This document shows positions 1 to 11,895 of a stretch of DNA of 64,000 bases, piece after piece. The notes under the pieces are model-generated. The model searched no databases. It had not been told where the DNA came from and was given only the letters and a program-made list of their open reading frames with translations. The DNA comes from Undaria pinnatifida (Eukaryota > Sar > Phaeophyceae > Laminariales > Alariaceae). Position 1 is the stretch's first letter; each line of letters opens with the position of its first letter. The stretch is from assembly GCA_012845835.1 (NCBI GenBank), contig JABAKD010000002.1, positions 6,554,103-6,618,102 on the forward strand, read 5' to 3'. A program made the translations under genes and the position numbers.

Positions 1-1719
1 CCACTTCACGAAATACGGTAGGTTTAGGCAATAGTCTATTGTGGAAGCACCTCCAACAATCTCCTCTGTCTGGATGGCCAAATAATATGTTGTGGGTGGC
101 GAAGGGTTTTGATAGACACCATGGAGTTATGTTTTTGGCGTCATTAGCAAACATCGGCACTCGGCCGTTGAAACACGCCACTCCACGATACACAAAAGGT
201 TTGGACAATTTCTCATAATATTGTGGAAATGCGCCCAATAGTCTATCGCGGGTGTCGATGGCTATTGATGGACACAACTAACTGCATGTGTACTGTAGGC
301 GAGAAAAGCTATTGGTAGACAAGGTTGTTTGTCCACTATGACAAACAAAATCTATCGCGCTTGCTTCGGAGTGTCCTTCATTGTTGTGCTTTTCACAATG
401 GATGGAAGTAACCCTAACCCTAACCCTAACCCATAGGAAATATACCGATGGCTGCCCCCTAGTGACGTCACGGGGGTGAAAAGGTTGAAAAAACACAGTA
501 ATGTGCATCTCTGTTGCTTCCCCGCCATCTATCGTTCAGGACAATAGCCATCTATTTATTGACAACCAAGTGACTCCACTGTCACACACAGTTGTCTATA
601 TCGCGGCTGCTTCCCCGACATCTATTATTGTTCAGGACAATACCCAGCCATCTATAGACAACCATGTTACTCCATTGTTACAGCAAAGGTGTATAGTGGC
701 CATTGCCGGACATGTATGGTTCCCTGACAAGATCTACCGATAGAGAGGATTGCTAGACCATTGCGGTCAACAATTCCATTGAAACGCACGTCTTCGAGCT
801 TTGGTAGCGGCAATGTTCTATTTTCTTTGTATTGTCCAGGGTGTAAGGACGTCATACTATATGTACATATCCCTTGATGCTAACCGCCCATTGCCCAAAG
901 TACCTAAGTGCATTGCTGCGGACAACGTTCATCGATAGACAGCGTTGCTAGTCTATTATTATTGTCGACGCAATAGATCATTGTGGTGTCTATTGTCCCG
1001 GTGTGCGAATGTATATATAAAAATAACACGTACAAGACTATTATAATGGTCTATTATCAAACATGCGGAATGTTAACATTACGCAGACGTCTAGACTAGA
1101 CTACCAAGTAGTATTTCCTAACCCTAAGTTAATATATATAAAAGCAATAGCCGGCAGCCTACCCGTACATGCATCTTAAACAAATCGGAGTCCACGTTGA
1201 TAGCTCCGCGCACAACACCGTTCATCCGGCCGACACCGCAAATGCTGTACATCAATTTCATGCGATGCTCTCAAAGCGAACAACACTACGTCACGCGTAT
1301 TGTCCCACGTCTACCCCCACTGAGTCACCCTAACCACTGCCCGACGACACACTCGTCAAATCGTATAAGCTCTTTGCACAATCGAACGTGTGAATATGAC
1401 CAGCACATGCACTGGCAGTCACCGCGGCCAGGGGACCGGCTAAAAAATCGTATCGTATGTTGTGGGATGCTCATACGTCATAATAGTTGAGGCGACGCCA
1501 ACGGAACCTGCACAGCACACAAACCATATCAGTTACCCTTTCAGCATCTGCCTCTCTCAACGTTCAAGGTCCAACGAAGTCGATCGGCAGTCCCATACTA
1601 TAGATTACAACAGGCATGCGGTTGTTCCTTGTCCCCCGACATCTCACCGCGTAACGTGCGACCAGGAGATATATAATCAAGGTATAACAATACGTCACGA
1701 TCATGAACAATGGAAATCA
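1..1719. other. Gene-free zone at start of unit 1
   Basis: Degenerate minisatellite-like sequence (CAATAGTCTATTGTGG, ATCGATAGACAGCG) plus the telomere-like motif. Short frames are not conserved between units. No gene seen; 22054-23769 and 49171-50809 are equivalent. Confidence 0.6.
409..432. repeat. Interstitial telomere-like repeat, unit 1
   Basis: Four perfect TAACCC hexamers, the telomeric motif of many eukaryotes including plants' relatives and algae with TTAGGG ends. Too short to be a chromosome end. Confidence 0.85.
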
Positions 1720-4222
1720 TCATTGTTTTTTCGGAGAGAAGGCAGCGCGGGGCGTTGTTCCAGGAAAATTCGCTTCAAACAACCAGTAGATAGGCTCATA
1801 TCCATAAACAGATTTCTCATCCAACGAAGCGCCCTTGTCGACCTTCAGCTTGATGTTGATGGGGCCAATGTTGCCCGACATTGCGGTTCTCGCCGCGTCA
1901 TCGAAAGGGATTGTCACAGCGTCCTCTAGCAAATTGCCCACAAAATGGGTCCCGATGGCATCCATGAGCTTGAGGGTCTCTACACCTCCGACGATGTGGT
2001 TCTTCTGGAATAGGGTTTCCTGCGCCCGGACTCTTACCACAATGGGCTCGGTGAATTCAAGGTACGATCAGGTGTTGTACCTGACCAAGCGAGGGGTGAA
2101 AACGAATGGTCGTGCGGTGGAGGAGCTACGGTTGGTTCAAATTTGTCATTGCTTGATATTTTGAGGTTCGCGAGTGTATCGCACCGAAAGAGACACAGAC
2201 TCAAAGCACGTGTAATGGGTATCAGTGTGGAGAGGGTTATAGCGTTTGCCTTTGTTAGGTAACCTTGAAATTGCCTCTCTTGATAGAGCCTGAGATGGTG
2301 TTCTTGGAGGAGACGTTGTGGCCGCATCGCAAGGCAATCTTCACGCTGCACTTGTTGTTCTCGAAGGTGTTGTCGAACACGTCGGCGCCGAAGGCCTCCA
2401 TCATTGGCAGTTCGGTATTGCCTTTGTCGTGGACCTGGATTCCTGGAGCAAAAGAAAAGCTGGGGGACGTCGAGTGAAAACGATGAAAGGGGAACGGGAG
2501 CATTGTTTGTTGGTACCTCGCACATTCGTAACGCACCGTGCGTATCGATGACAGATTTCCAGCAGTATCCAGTCGGGCCATCACCGATCGTTGGCGTCCC
2601 TTAGAGATTCGAGGTGAATATGTTTCCCGTTTACTCCTGCAGCTCCGACCATCGGTAAACGCGTTCGCGCAAGAACGGTTCGTGCCGTGATCTTCGACTT
2701 TTTCTTGTTCGAACTTTGTGATTCACACTTGGACCACCCTCGCAACCAGGACAGCCCCAGATTTGCTCGTTAGCCCTGGTTTAAGGTTGTCTTCTCCCGT
2801 CGAGAGGCAGCGGTGGACACTTGTACTAGTCCCCCACCTCTGCCGAACATCCACCCACGAAGTGGGCAACATCGCGGTGCGGACGAAGTAGGCGTGGGTT
2901 CCGTCATCTTCTGGTAGGCTGCACAACAAACAAATCATATTCATATGCGCAATAAAGTGACGGTCATACCGACCTATGCGTTCCGCTGTTCACTTTGACA
3001 ACAGCGTCGTCAATGCCCCGGTAAAGCAATATAGCGGAGCACACTAGGAGCAGGACGACGACCGACTTTGGTAACATAGGGTTCAAATTATGAACAGATA
3101 GAGTGGGGGGTTCGCATATGGATGGTCAATAGGTAAGCAATGGGTAAGGCTTCAATCACTGCCTATAACAAATAATAAATGTCTTGAATCCAACGTCATC
3201 CATGCGGTTATGGTAACGTTGTTTTTAAGAGGGTGAACGAAACGGCTGCAGGTTTATGATGATTTGTCGCCGGAACGACATCTGGGTTAAATCGTGAGGT
3301 AGCTATAATAACATGTACATGAATGGGACTCAAGCTTCGTAGCGGCCTTAATGCTAGTATAATCAGGGTAACTGCTGCCAAAACAAAGTGCCAATCGAAA
3401 CTTGGTGCGAAATATACACGAGGTTTCCGCCGTGGGCGTGAAGGCTGATGACTGCGTCACTCGTAGCATTACCGCTAGGCGAGGTACCGTGCACCTGACC
3501 AAGAACAAAATGAGTGGGGACGAGGCATTGTAATCAACCAGAAGATCTGATGTATTCAATCGCCCGGAATAATACCACTGACGTGAACTAGTTTAGAACT
3601 GCGGAAGTATCCTACTCTTGTTCCAAGCAGTCGTTCTGGCAAACGTGAATGCAGTTCGGAACACGGTCAGACGAATTTTCCATTGGTAGCATCCGATGAA
3701 GAGAAAATGCTAAGGAAATCACCCGCGTATGTGGGAAAATCATACTGCGTGCCGGCGAGGATGGGGGCGCTCAGCTTGGGCTCATACAGCGCAACGACAA
3801 CACTCATGGTCCGGCCTCCATGCACGGCACCAATACACTGGCACAAGTACAAACAATTCAAGCGGCAATGACCTACCTCGAGAATGATACCGTCTTGAAC
3901 GAACACTTCGTCGATGAGCAGCCATGTCCATATTGCGCTGTGACTGATGATGCCGCTCTCGGGGTTGATGGCGTAAACGGATGTCTTGCCTCCGTGCTCT
4001 TCCCATACTCGTGTCAATGTCTCACAGCCGCCACAGGTGTTCCCACCCGCGGACACAACCTGCAGTTGCACAGAGACGGATGAATATCGAAACAAATACC
4101 GGGAGGCTGTCCTCGCACTCCGTCTTGGGGATGGACTCGTTTGGTGTCACGGTGTCTTGTGGGGCGTCTACCTTGAAAGCGAGCATGTTCTGAACACCCT
4201 CTTTTCCAAGGGCCGTCGTCAT
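1720..4222 (-). pseudogene. Mannuronan C5-epimerase pseudogene lacking catalytic exons, unit 1
   Basis: Divergent, diverged paralogue of the intact epimerase. Homologous exons on the minus strand: exon 1 4222-3877 (starts MTTALGKEGV, donor GTAGGT), exon 2 3494-3402, exon 5 about 3063-2994, exon 6 2442-2280, exon 7 2080-1720. Only about 340 bp separate exons 2 and 5, and nothing there resembles exons 3 and 4, so the DPHD site is absent. Other lesions: exon 1 is 346 nt instead of 345 (frameshift near 4100), the exon 6 donor reads GA instead of GT, and exon 7 has an in-frame TGA at 2070-2068 where the intact gene has TAC. Exon 7 otherwise stays readable, e.g. EDAVTIPFDDAARTAMSG. The body is easily aligned to the functional gene, so it is a decayed gene rather than chance similarity. 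Transcription is possible but cannot be seen. Confidence 0.87.
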
Positions 4223-4665
4223 CTTGGTACTACGTGACTTTCGGAAGATGCCGTGTCTTCTGCGGTGTAGTTGTTGAGATTTGTGTCGTTAAGCTATTGG
4301 CGAGAATTAATCGTTTGATTGTTGAGCTAATGCGGCTTTGATCAATGACAGTGAAAAGGGGGGGGCGGGGTACGATACCTTGAGCAACAACGCTACGTTG
4401 GCAATCGGCGCCCTGTATCGGAGTGGTACCAAAACAGATCGTGATCAGGAAATAATGGTGGGCTGGCAGCCAGGCAGGGAAGCAGGCGGGCAAGCGAGGA
4501 GGAATAATACACACGGAATATTTATCGTTGTGTTACAACTGCCGCACTGAACAGAACCTGAATGTAACGGTATAGACTACAAGGTTCCCCTTCGGGAGGT
4601 GGACACGTGCCTCCCGGGGGCGACGCAAGTCGAATGACTACAACTAACTGATGATGATGAAGTAT

Positions 4666-5317
4666 TTATGCAGAAGGTGTATATCGGAGGGATGCGTAGT
4701 GGAAAGAATGTGGATAATATAATAAGATATCACAGACTTTTGGTGGAGGAGAGTTGGGATATTGCTGAGGCTCGGTGTGATAAGTTATTCGAAAGTCCAC
4801 TCCGTATAACTGCGTGGCAGCAGCTAATTCTACGTTTGTAGCATATGCGTAAGGCTGTGACATGAAGCGGAGATACTCTTCAACACTCGAATATATATGT
4901 AGTAGGTTGAGATCCAGCGACTTCCACAAGTTCTTGATTTGCTCCAGCTAAGATGCTGTCGTGGAAAGTGTTGAAACCTGATCCTGGGATAACGGTGTAC
5001 AAATTGGTTGTGATGTGGGCAATAATATGTGCACGGACGATGTGATGTAAAGCTGGGTTGATGTGCACACGACGCGAGATACATCTTAATAAACATGCAC
5101 CATCACCAATCTCGGGAATAATGGACCATTGACCATAATTGTTATTGTTGCCGCTGTTGTTGTCTTGATCATTTTCGCAGTCTGATGGGTTTGTACTGCT
5201 GTCGCTGCTGTTAGAGGAATCATTGGTGTCAATTTGTTGTTTGTTTTCTGTGTCCAGTATTTTTCCCCGCGCGCTTATACCGATGTTTGTTGCCGATATG
5301 GTCTGTTGTGTGCACAT
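4666..5317 (-). pseudogene. OTU-like cysteine protease, frameshifted copy A
   Basis: The minus-strand frame from 5317 has an S/N/D-rich linker and then IGDGACLLRCISRRV, which fits the OTU signature with catalytic Asp and Cys in DGxC. That frame ends at 4880. The matching C-terminal half continues in another frame (4929-4666) with EEYLRFMSQPYAYATNVELA, LYGVDFRITYH and a terminal HYASL that supplies the expected catalytic His. The two halves overlap with a frameshift, so the gene is broken as read. OTU proteases remove ubiquitin in cells and are also found as cargo or domains in eukaryotic transposons; its location inside an insertion favours the latter. Confidence 0.7.
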
Positions 5318-5529
5318 CGTTACTTTTGCTTGAGTTGTGTTGCTACTTTATATCTCTTTATAATACAGGTTTCGCTACTGCTGTATGGTAACCACCGTGT
5401 CAATTGTGAGGGAGAACTCACAGTAAACTTAGAGTCTATGGACTACGTGCTGCTTGCTGGTGGTGCTGCTGACGGAACTTTGCAAGACAAACGGAACTTT
5501 TTCGGGCACGTTGGCGTTGTTTGTTCCGT

Positions 5530-5967
5530 TCAGAAAAATATATTGTCTACACCGACAAATGATTCTTTATTATCTACATGACCTTGATTTGCTCCAGCTA
5601 AGATGCTGTCGTGGAAAGTGTTGAAACCTGATCCTGGGATAACGGTGTACAAATTGGTTGTGATGTGGGCAATAATATGTGCACGGACGATGTGATGTAA
5701 AGCTGGGTTGTTGTGCACACGACGCGAGATACATCTTAATAAACATGCACCATCACCAATCTCGGGAATAATGGACCATTGACCATAATTGTTATTGTTG
5801 CCGCTGTTGTTGTCTTGATCATTTTCGCTGTCTGATGGGTTTGTACTGCTGTCGCTGCTGTTAGAGGAATCATTGGTGTCAATTTGTTGTTTGTTTTCTG
5901 TGTCCAGTATTTTTCCCCGCGTGCTTATACCGATGTTTGTTGCCGATATGGTCTGTTGTGCGCACAT
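5530..5967 (-). pseudogene. OTU-like cysteine protease fragment, copy B (N-terminal half only)
   Basis: Tandem partial duplicate of copy A: 5583-6073 repeats 4933-5424 with a period of 650 bp and few differences. It reads through the linker, the IGDGACLLRC site and SILAGANQ. It then runs into unrelated sequence (GHVDNKESFVGVDNIFF), lacking the C-terminal half with the catalytic His. Confidence 0.68.
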
Positions 5968-6356
5968 CGTTACTTTTGCTTGGGTTGTGTTGCTACTTCA
6001 TATCTCTTGATGCAGGTTTCGCTACTGCTGTATGGTAACCACCGTGTCAATTGTGAGGGAGAACTCACAGTAATGACATAGTTCACGTCGTTGCAGCGGG
6101 TACATATACACCGCGCCCGCGTCTAGCAGTGCGGGAAAATTCTCTCGCAAATACATTTTGATGCCACCCCGATGTACGTGCGAGGACTAAAGTTCCACCG
6201 TGTGTGTAGTAGACGTATTTAAGCCTGACGATATGCCTATATTTTAGGCTCTAAACCAAATTAAGCCCTATCGTGTTTTAAATGTCTACAAAATAGGTCT
6301 ATTTTATCGACCTAACGACCACGGCAGACCACGGTGAGATGTGGATTTTCCCAAAA

Positions 6357-6390
6357 TATGCACTTGGGCACATTTTGGCCCAAGTGCATA
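6357..6390. other. Perfect 13-bp hairpin inside the unit 1 insertion
   Basis: TATGCACTTGGGC (6357-6369) and its exact inverse complement (6378-6390) are separated by an 8-nt loop. Function unknown; it could be a cruciform or a remnant of a transposon end. Confidence 0.75.
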
Positions 6391-7540
6391 TTTGAAGCAA
6401 TTTTCCGAGTATTTTCCAGCAAACAACAGCATTTCAGACGACAAAAGCTCGAGGAAACATCAGACGGATGCCTACATTTCGAGGGTGGAAATTGAACCGG
6501 GTTGAGGGCCAGTCCTGCTGTGCTGCTGTACTGACTGCCACACTGAGGCACACCGAAGGCGGCAGACGCCTGCGAGGTATCCTACATATGAAGCGAGTAT
6601 GGAGTACGAAGCACTCAATGTTTTTGCCAGGCACCAGTTATTTGTTTTGGCCGTTTGTTCAAGCTCGCACAGCATGGGCAGGGGAGGGTCTTTCTCGAAG
6701 TTTCTACCCACTCATGTGCTGACTCATGACATAAATCCTCGTCTTGCCATCTGCGTCTGGAGTAGTGCAGAAATATCATAGTCTATTTTCAAGTAGTTTG
6801 ATCTTTCCTCGGCTTTTCTTTCTATGCGTACTGAAAGAGACCACTATTTCGAGTTTTAGACATATGGTGTTTTGTTTATGCGTTCAAGGTCGAAATATCG
6901 AATGGCCTAGCTCTTCCAGTTGGAAGTACTTAAGACCTAACCTCGAGGCTTAAATACGTCTAGTGTGTGGTTGCCCGGGGACAGAAGTGTCTCATACCCC
7001 GCAAAATAGAGCCAGTCTCGGCGGCTTTCCGCGGCCATAGCTCGCGCCACGGACGTCCCATGAGCCCGGCACACGGCTGATAATATACCGACGGGTAGTC
7101 TGATCGCATTGCAGAAGAAAGCACACCAAAAAACTCTGCGCCGGCGGAGAAAAAGGGACGGACTAGGCAAAAAAATCAAAATGGTACATATGCATACAAG
7201 ACCACGTTCTGATTGCTGGTGAAGTCGATTCTAAGATATTTCGGAACGAATATTAACTGTCAATATCGTGGAATGCCTCCGGTTATATCGTCGTGGTTCT
7301 TCAGGTGCTTTCGAAACAACATTCAATTCGTCCCTGGGGCATTGCTCGGGTTTCGAAGAAAGCAAGGACCACAATTCGATGATGGTGGCATCCACTGAAT
7401 ACTAAGTTGACCCAACAATTAAATCAGGGTTTTACATTTCATTTATTGCTTGTTTTCGTGGAACAAATTCTGTTAATGGTATGGTAGGGTTTAAGGGGGT
7501 GCGCAAATGTGAACATTATTGGTTATACAATGCCGGTCGC

Positions 7541-7620
7541 TCCGTCCGGTGGTCTAGTTGTTGCCCTCAAACAGTACTATTAGTAGCGTTGGTTCTTGAG
7601 TTCGATTCTCACCGTAGTGA
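7541..7620 (+). other. tRNA-like sequence (A box and B box), unit 1
   Basis: TGGTCTAGTTG (7550-7560) resembles an RNA polymerase III A box and GAGTTCGATTC (from 7598) a B box, about 50 bp apart. No acceptor stem can be formed, and the T stem is imperfect. This fits a degenerate tRNA or a tRNA-derived SINE head rather than a working tRNA. Confidence 0.35.
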
Positions 7621-8142
7621 TATTTTTTACTATATTTGCAAAAATGCAACAAAAATGATAACTAACTGTTGAGAGCGCCTACCAGCAGCGTGGGTAGGTA
7701 CAATTCGACGCGAGTCGACGAAGCAAGAAAAATGCCGAATTTTTCTCGCGATGAAAATGAAGGCACACAGTGCTGTGGGAAGGGGGAAGAAGGGCCCACT
7801 ATGTGCCCTCGGATCTGAGTTACTCTTGCGAGGGAGCTCGAGGGTAGTGCGAGGAAAATGAATGGAATACAAAAAAAATAGGAAAAAAAAGGCAACATTC
7901 TATTTACGCAGAACCCCGCCCGGCTGAAATACTCTCAATCCTACGATAAGACGCCCAAGTGCAATGTTCATTCAGCCCAATATCAAGGAATTACTTAATT
8001 TTCTCTTTCATCGTGGGACCGAGCGTTATTAAGGGTTTGGAGTTTAGTTTGTTGATACTATTCAAGACCTTGATTTTTTTTATGGTAGAGGGAGAGATGA
8101 TCTGCACTTGAAATCCTCTTCTTCTATTTCTGATACTACTAC

Positions 8143-8580
8143 TCAGAGTAGGAGCAGCACTGGTCCATTGCAATCGTTTTTTTCAGCAATAATACTTGAT
8201 GCAGCTCGCGATGCATGTGATAAGTTCGGACCAAACGAGACCACGTTAGACAAACACGCGTAGTACATGGTCCACACAAGTATGTCAATGCATGCACATT
8301 TTATTGATGCCGGGACGGTGCAAGGATTCGTCACAGCGCTTCCTTCTCCTAACAACGACGCACGATCTCGAAACACATTCATACGATGTTCGAGACCACC
8401 TACCAAATGGGGACCGCCCTTCCTTGAAGCTGGCGTAGCATGGGTCGAATTCTGAGTTGTGGTTTTAGGGCGTTTGATCTGGTCAGCCGAAAGATCCTCC
8501 GGAATAGCATCGATGTGTACCGGTCCGTGTAGCAAGGGTCCAACCAATTTTTCCTTAGAGTCTTCACGCAGAGTCCGCAT
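8143..8580 (-). other. Anonymous conserved reading frame, unit 1
   Basis: 145-codon frame on the minus strand starting MRTLREDSKEKLVGPLLHGP. Its first ~95 codons stay open in all three units, but the length differs (145, 96, 96) because a stop replaces the extension. No domain recognised. Part of its DNA (8283-8345) is similar to 20625-20700, so it may be an old repeat rather than a gene. Confidence 0.25.
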
Positions 8581-9660
8581 ATATTAGTTTGTTCCAATTA
8601 GTCTAGAGGTATAGGAAAGTTGCCCGTCTACGGTTGATGACGTCACTGCTGAGTGGTATCTGTTGCTAGTATCCTTTTTTTCGTTAGAATACGAAATATA
8701 GGGTTAACGCGAACAGGACCGGAAGCAATTTTTTTAGAATGAAACGTTCTGTGACTTAAATGTTTCCGAACGGTGCCGGAAGTCCTGAACTGAGGAACGA
8801 CCCGAAAATGTTGTTGATTTTCCTAAAGGGTCGGTTACATACCTACAGGAGGAGGCCATAGGATTGTTCATCCGGTGGCACATGCATTGTATTTCCATCG
8901 CAAAGTTAGGGTTCAGTAATGAGCTTCTCGAGTGAAAAGCCTCACCATGTTTCGGAGCATGTGGTTTGGGGTAGTCAGAGTTGCTCACGGGAAAATCCTC
9001 GCAAAAATTGTATGCACGCCTCTCGTATCACGATTCATAGCAGGTATTCAAAAATATGGGTGGTGCTGTGAAGCTTCACGTACAAGATATTCCTTCCGCG
9101 TCACTTCCGTAGTGATTCCACCGTTTCGTCCATTACGGAATGCGCCAAGGCCTCCCAATCGCATGTCGCCAGGTCTGGGGCCGGTACGCCTCTCAGATAC
9201 ACCCAAACACCAGTACATTACAGCAGGGGAAATAGCATTGCACTCCTCGTAACGGTTTGCGGAATCAGAGTGCACATGGCAGGGCCTTGGTGGTAGGATG
9301 GGGGGGTGTAAAAGCTGCAATTGGGTGCCTAACCCCGTCCCTTGGATAAAAGATCCATGGTTAATAGGCAAAATATAGTAGTATCCTATTCCAATGTTTA
9401 GCCGTTTTTTTGTATGTTATAGACTAGACCTTGATCGGAACGTTTTGAGTCCTACAAGAATTTTGACCGGCAACGGGTATTGATTGAACCGCCCAACGAT
9501 CTATGGTTCGGGCAGTATACTTATTTTCATCTAATAACGTCAACTAAAGCTATCACTGAAACGGGTGGCTATAGATAGACGTTTCCTGAACGGTACCGTT
9601 GGGGCGATAAGAAATTGGGGTATTGAAAACTGAGAAGCTAAATCTACTGTCTCCGACAGT

Positions 9661-10190
9661 AAGTATCGATAGACTTTGTGACCATTACGTTGTTTCATGC
9701 AGTAGATATTGACAAATGTTTTCACTGTTCTATTGTTTGGGACCGTAGGTATCGGGGGACTTATCACTATTCATTAGCTGTGGACAGAGGCGTGCCACGA
9801 CATACGTTCATTTTTTTTTTCAGAGGTGTTCCTCAATTTGGGAGCTTAAGACCTCCCAAAAACTGATTTGGAGAAAAACCAAAACTGCTGCTGGATGAAA
9901 AATCCCATGGTCTAGGTACATAACGAAAAAATCGTTCAAACAAAATGGCCTAATTCCCACGATTTTGTCTCAAGGAGCCCCGTCGTTCAGAAACCATTTC
10001 GGACGAAATTGCTACTACCTCTATCGTAGCGCGCGTCGACAGTAGCTACTTGTATCGATAAACCCTTTAATAATTTTTTCGATTCGGATGATAGGTATCG
10101 ATAGATATTTACGTAACACATTACGTATCGATAGACCTTGTTACCACTCCAAATGTTCGGACGATAGGTATCGATAGACCTTTTTTACCT
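9661..10190. repeat. Scattered TATCGATAGA palindromes, unit 1
   Basis: At least four copies of GTATCGATAGA lie within 530 bp, interrupted by the R285 repeat. The same core as the junction minisatellite suggests a related degenerate satellite. Counterparts at about 30420-30920 and 55540-56060. Confidence 0.55.
9789..10075. repeat. Dispersed repeat R285, unit 1 upstream copy
   Basis: About 285 bp shared with intron 1 of the epimerase. Landmarks are CGTGCCACGA, CTCAATTTGGGAG, AATCCCATGG, GGAGCCCCGTC and ATTTCGGACG. No coding capacity. Six copies occur in the window, two per unit, consistent with a short interspersed or MITE-like element. Confidence 0.75.
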
Positions 10191-10689
10191 ATCCAGCTAG
10201 GGTCATCTCCGACCTATTGCTAAAACTACTTCCCATGTCGAAATCGAAATGGTTAGAACTTCTGACATTGGCTTCGTAGCATAGTTGAACTGTTTTCGAA
10301 TATGGGTGGCGATTTTCCGCTATTCGACATGAAATCGGAAATCGTGAATAAAATGGTTCAAAATGAACGAACAAGTGGTTGAGAAAATCGGAAACGTACG
10401 AAGAATAATGAAAACTATCAACGGCAGAAAACACGCTAACAAATCAAACATTTCGTTTCTACCCGGCAATTCTCCAGATCAAATGACTGAGTAAGGCGAT
10501 CTACCTTGTGCACGATCCAAACTTAACCTATGGCGCAAATTCCCACACGCGGTCGCTGAATGCGCCGACCGCCAAGCGTTATTTGCAAGTAAGTGTAAGA
10601 AAACGAAAAGAATCACTACAACAGTGATATACGTATCATACCATGGTTTGGTCGACACCGCTGCGTACGGTATTCTGCAAGGTATGTAT

Positions 10690-11320
10690 TGTTCTCGAGA
10701 TGGCCAACCCGATGCAACTGGATGTCATGCGCCAAAACCACGTAAAGCCAAACAAATTATGGTGGGATAAATCCACGAAGATCTTGTTTTCGAAAACACA
10801 ACCTTCTCAATGTTGTCGGCGAGTTGACGTAAATTCCTAGCTAGTATCGGTCGGATTGTCCTACACGCCGTGTTCTTTTTCCTCAAAAATATTACGTTGG
10901 CTGCCGCCCAGGATTGGTGAGCGAATTTCCCTGATTATGTTCCCCACCCACCCTTCCCTCTCGGTTCATTTTACCCTGCAGCCTTGACCAGCGCCCCGAT
11001 CGAGTCACTCCACCGCCTGCCCTGCTATACAGCTGCTGTACTCGCGCTGCAACAACTGTGCGTGATTCTGCGTCTGGTATTTCCGTCTGTCGCGAGCTCC
11101 GTGTTCTGATGTGAGTGACGTTGGAGTTCTGCTGGTAACATACGGTTTTCATTACACGGCGCCGTGCGGGATCCCAGTTTTCTGTACTATTGATAGTGCG
11201 ATATGTTGTCCTCGCGTTCACAGCACCCAGCCGATGTGCTGTTGTTGTCAAACCCACTATCCGAACATTCCCAAGATAGCACGACGTACACATAAACCCT
11301 ATGGTTGGCGAAGACAAGCT
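10690..11320. repeat. Old internal paralogous segment, copy 1 of unit 1
   Basis: This segment resembles 20030-20600 in order and spacing: AAGATC..TTTTCGAAAACA, CTTGACCAGCGCC, and CTGCTATA near a GCTG-rich stretch. A minus-strand frame of 141 codons (11317-10892) is open here, with similar codons in the second segment, but no domain is recognisable. Counterparts lie at about 31430-32030 and 56560-57170. Confidence 0.4.
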
Positions 11321-11895
11321 ACCCTGTTGCCGTCATGTAAAGCCAACTACCTATTCCCGGCATATAGTCCACTTAGTTGATGTGACGTCAGGAATGTGTT
11401 ACATGCGGCCTCGTTTTGTCTCAGCAGCGACGGATGGACTAGAAACGCGTTTTGTACGATTCATCGGGGACCAACCGCCACATTCATGTTGGCCGCACGA
11501 CATACTCGACTAGGTAGGGCCTGGGTCGCGTTTAACGTTGGAGCAGGGTCGAAATAAGGCTGTTGATGAAGGCGGCCGAAGCAACAATTGCGGTAGCGGT
11601 GCATGTATACGAAACGGTGCTGAACTCAGAATCGATCTTTACGCAAAAAAAAGAGATACCATATCAGGTACGAGGGGTGTAATTCCGTCGATAGGTGATG
11701 ACATGCAACGACAGGCTGATTCAAGTCAACCGACGGAAATTATTCCCCGGCGAATTTCCATGTCAATTTTCTTATTCAAACCGTGAAATGTTGCACACAT
11801 CTTCTATGTGCAGTTGCTAAGACATAACCTGTCGGGGGTTTAGCTTATTTTCTTTTTCGGCTGATTTGAACGGTACTCGAGAGTTTTGGGAAATA

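Larger units (their letters stand above)
4584..7194. mobile_element. Unit 1-specific insertion carrying OTU-protease remnants
   Basis: Units 2 and 3 run uninterrupted across this point (about 26900 and 53075), whereas unit 1 carries 2.6 kb between two copies of TACAAG (4578-4583 and 7195-7200), a probable 6-bp target duplication. The insert holds two tandem OTU-like minus-strand fragments and an unannotatable right half (6074-7194) with a perfect 13-bp hairpin. I see no terminal inverted repeats, LTRs, transposase or RT, so the element class is unknown; a non-autonomous DNA transposon carrying captured sequence is one possibility. Confidence 0.7.

Noticed and set aside
409-432. True telomere or contig end
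   Set aside because: Only four hexamers, embedded in unit sequence and repeated identically in the internal units.
3063-3402. Hidden catalytic exons 3-4 of the minus-strand epimerase
   Set aside because: Only about 340 bp are available, less than the 498 bp these exons need, and no frame resembles HNNFGVYTYG or DPHD.
4666-5317. Active host deubiquitinase gene
   Set aside because: The N- and C-terminal OTU halves are in different frames, the second copy is truncated, and the segment is a unit-specific insertion.
7541-7620. Functional tRNA gene
   Set aside because: A and B boxes are present but the acceptor and T stems do not pair properly, so I list it only as tRNA-like.
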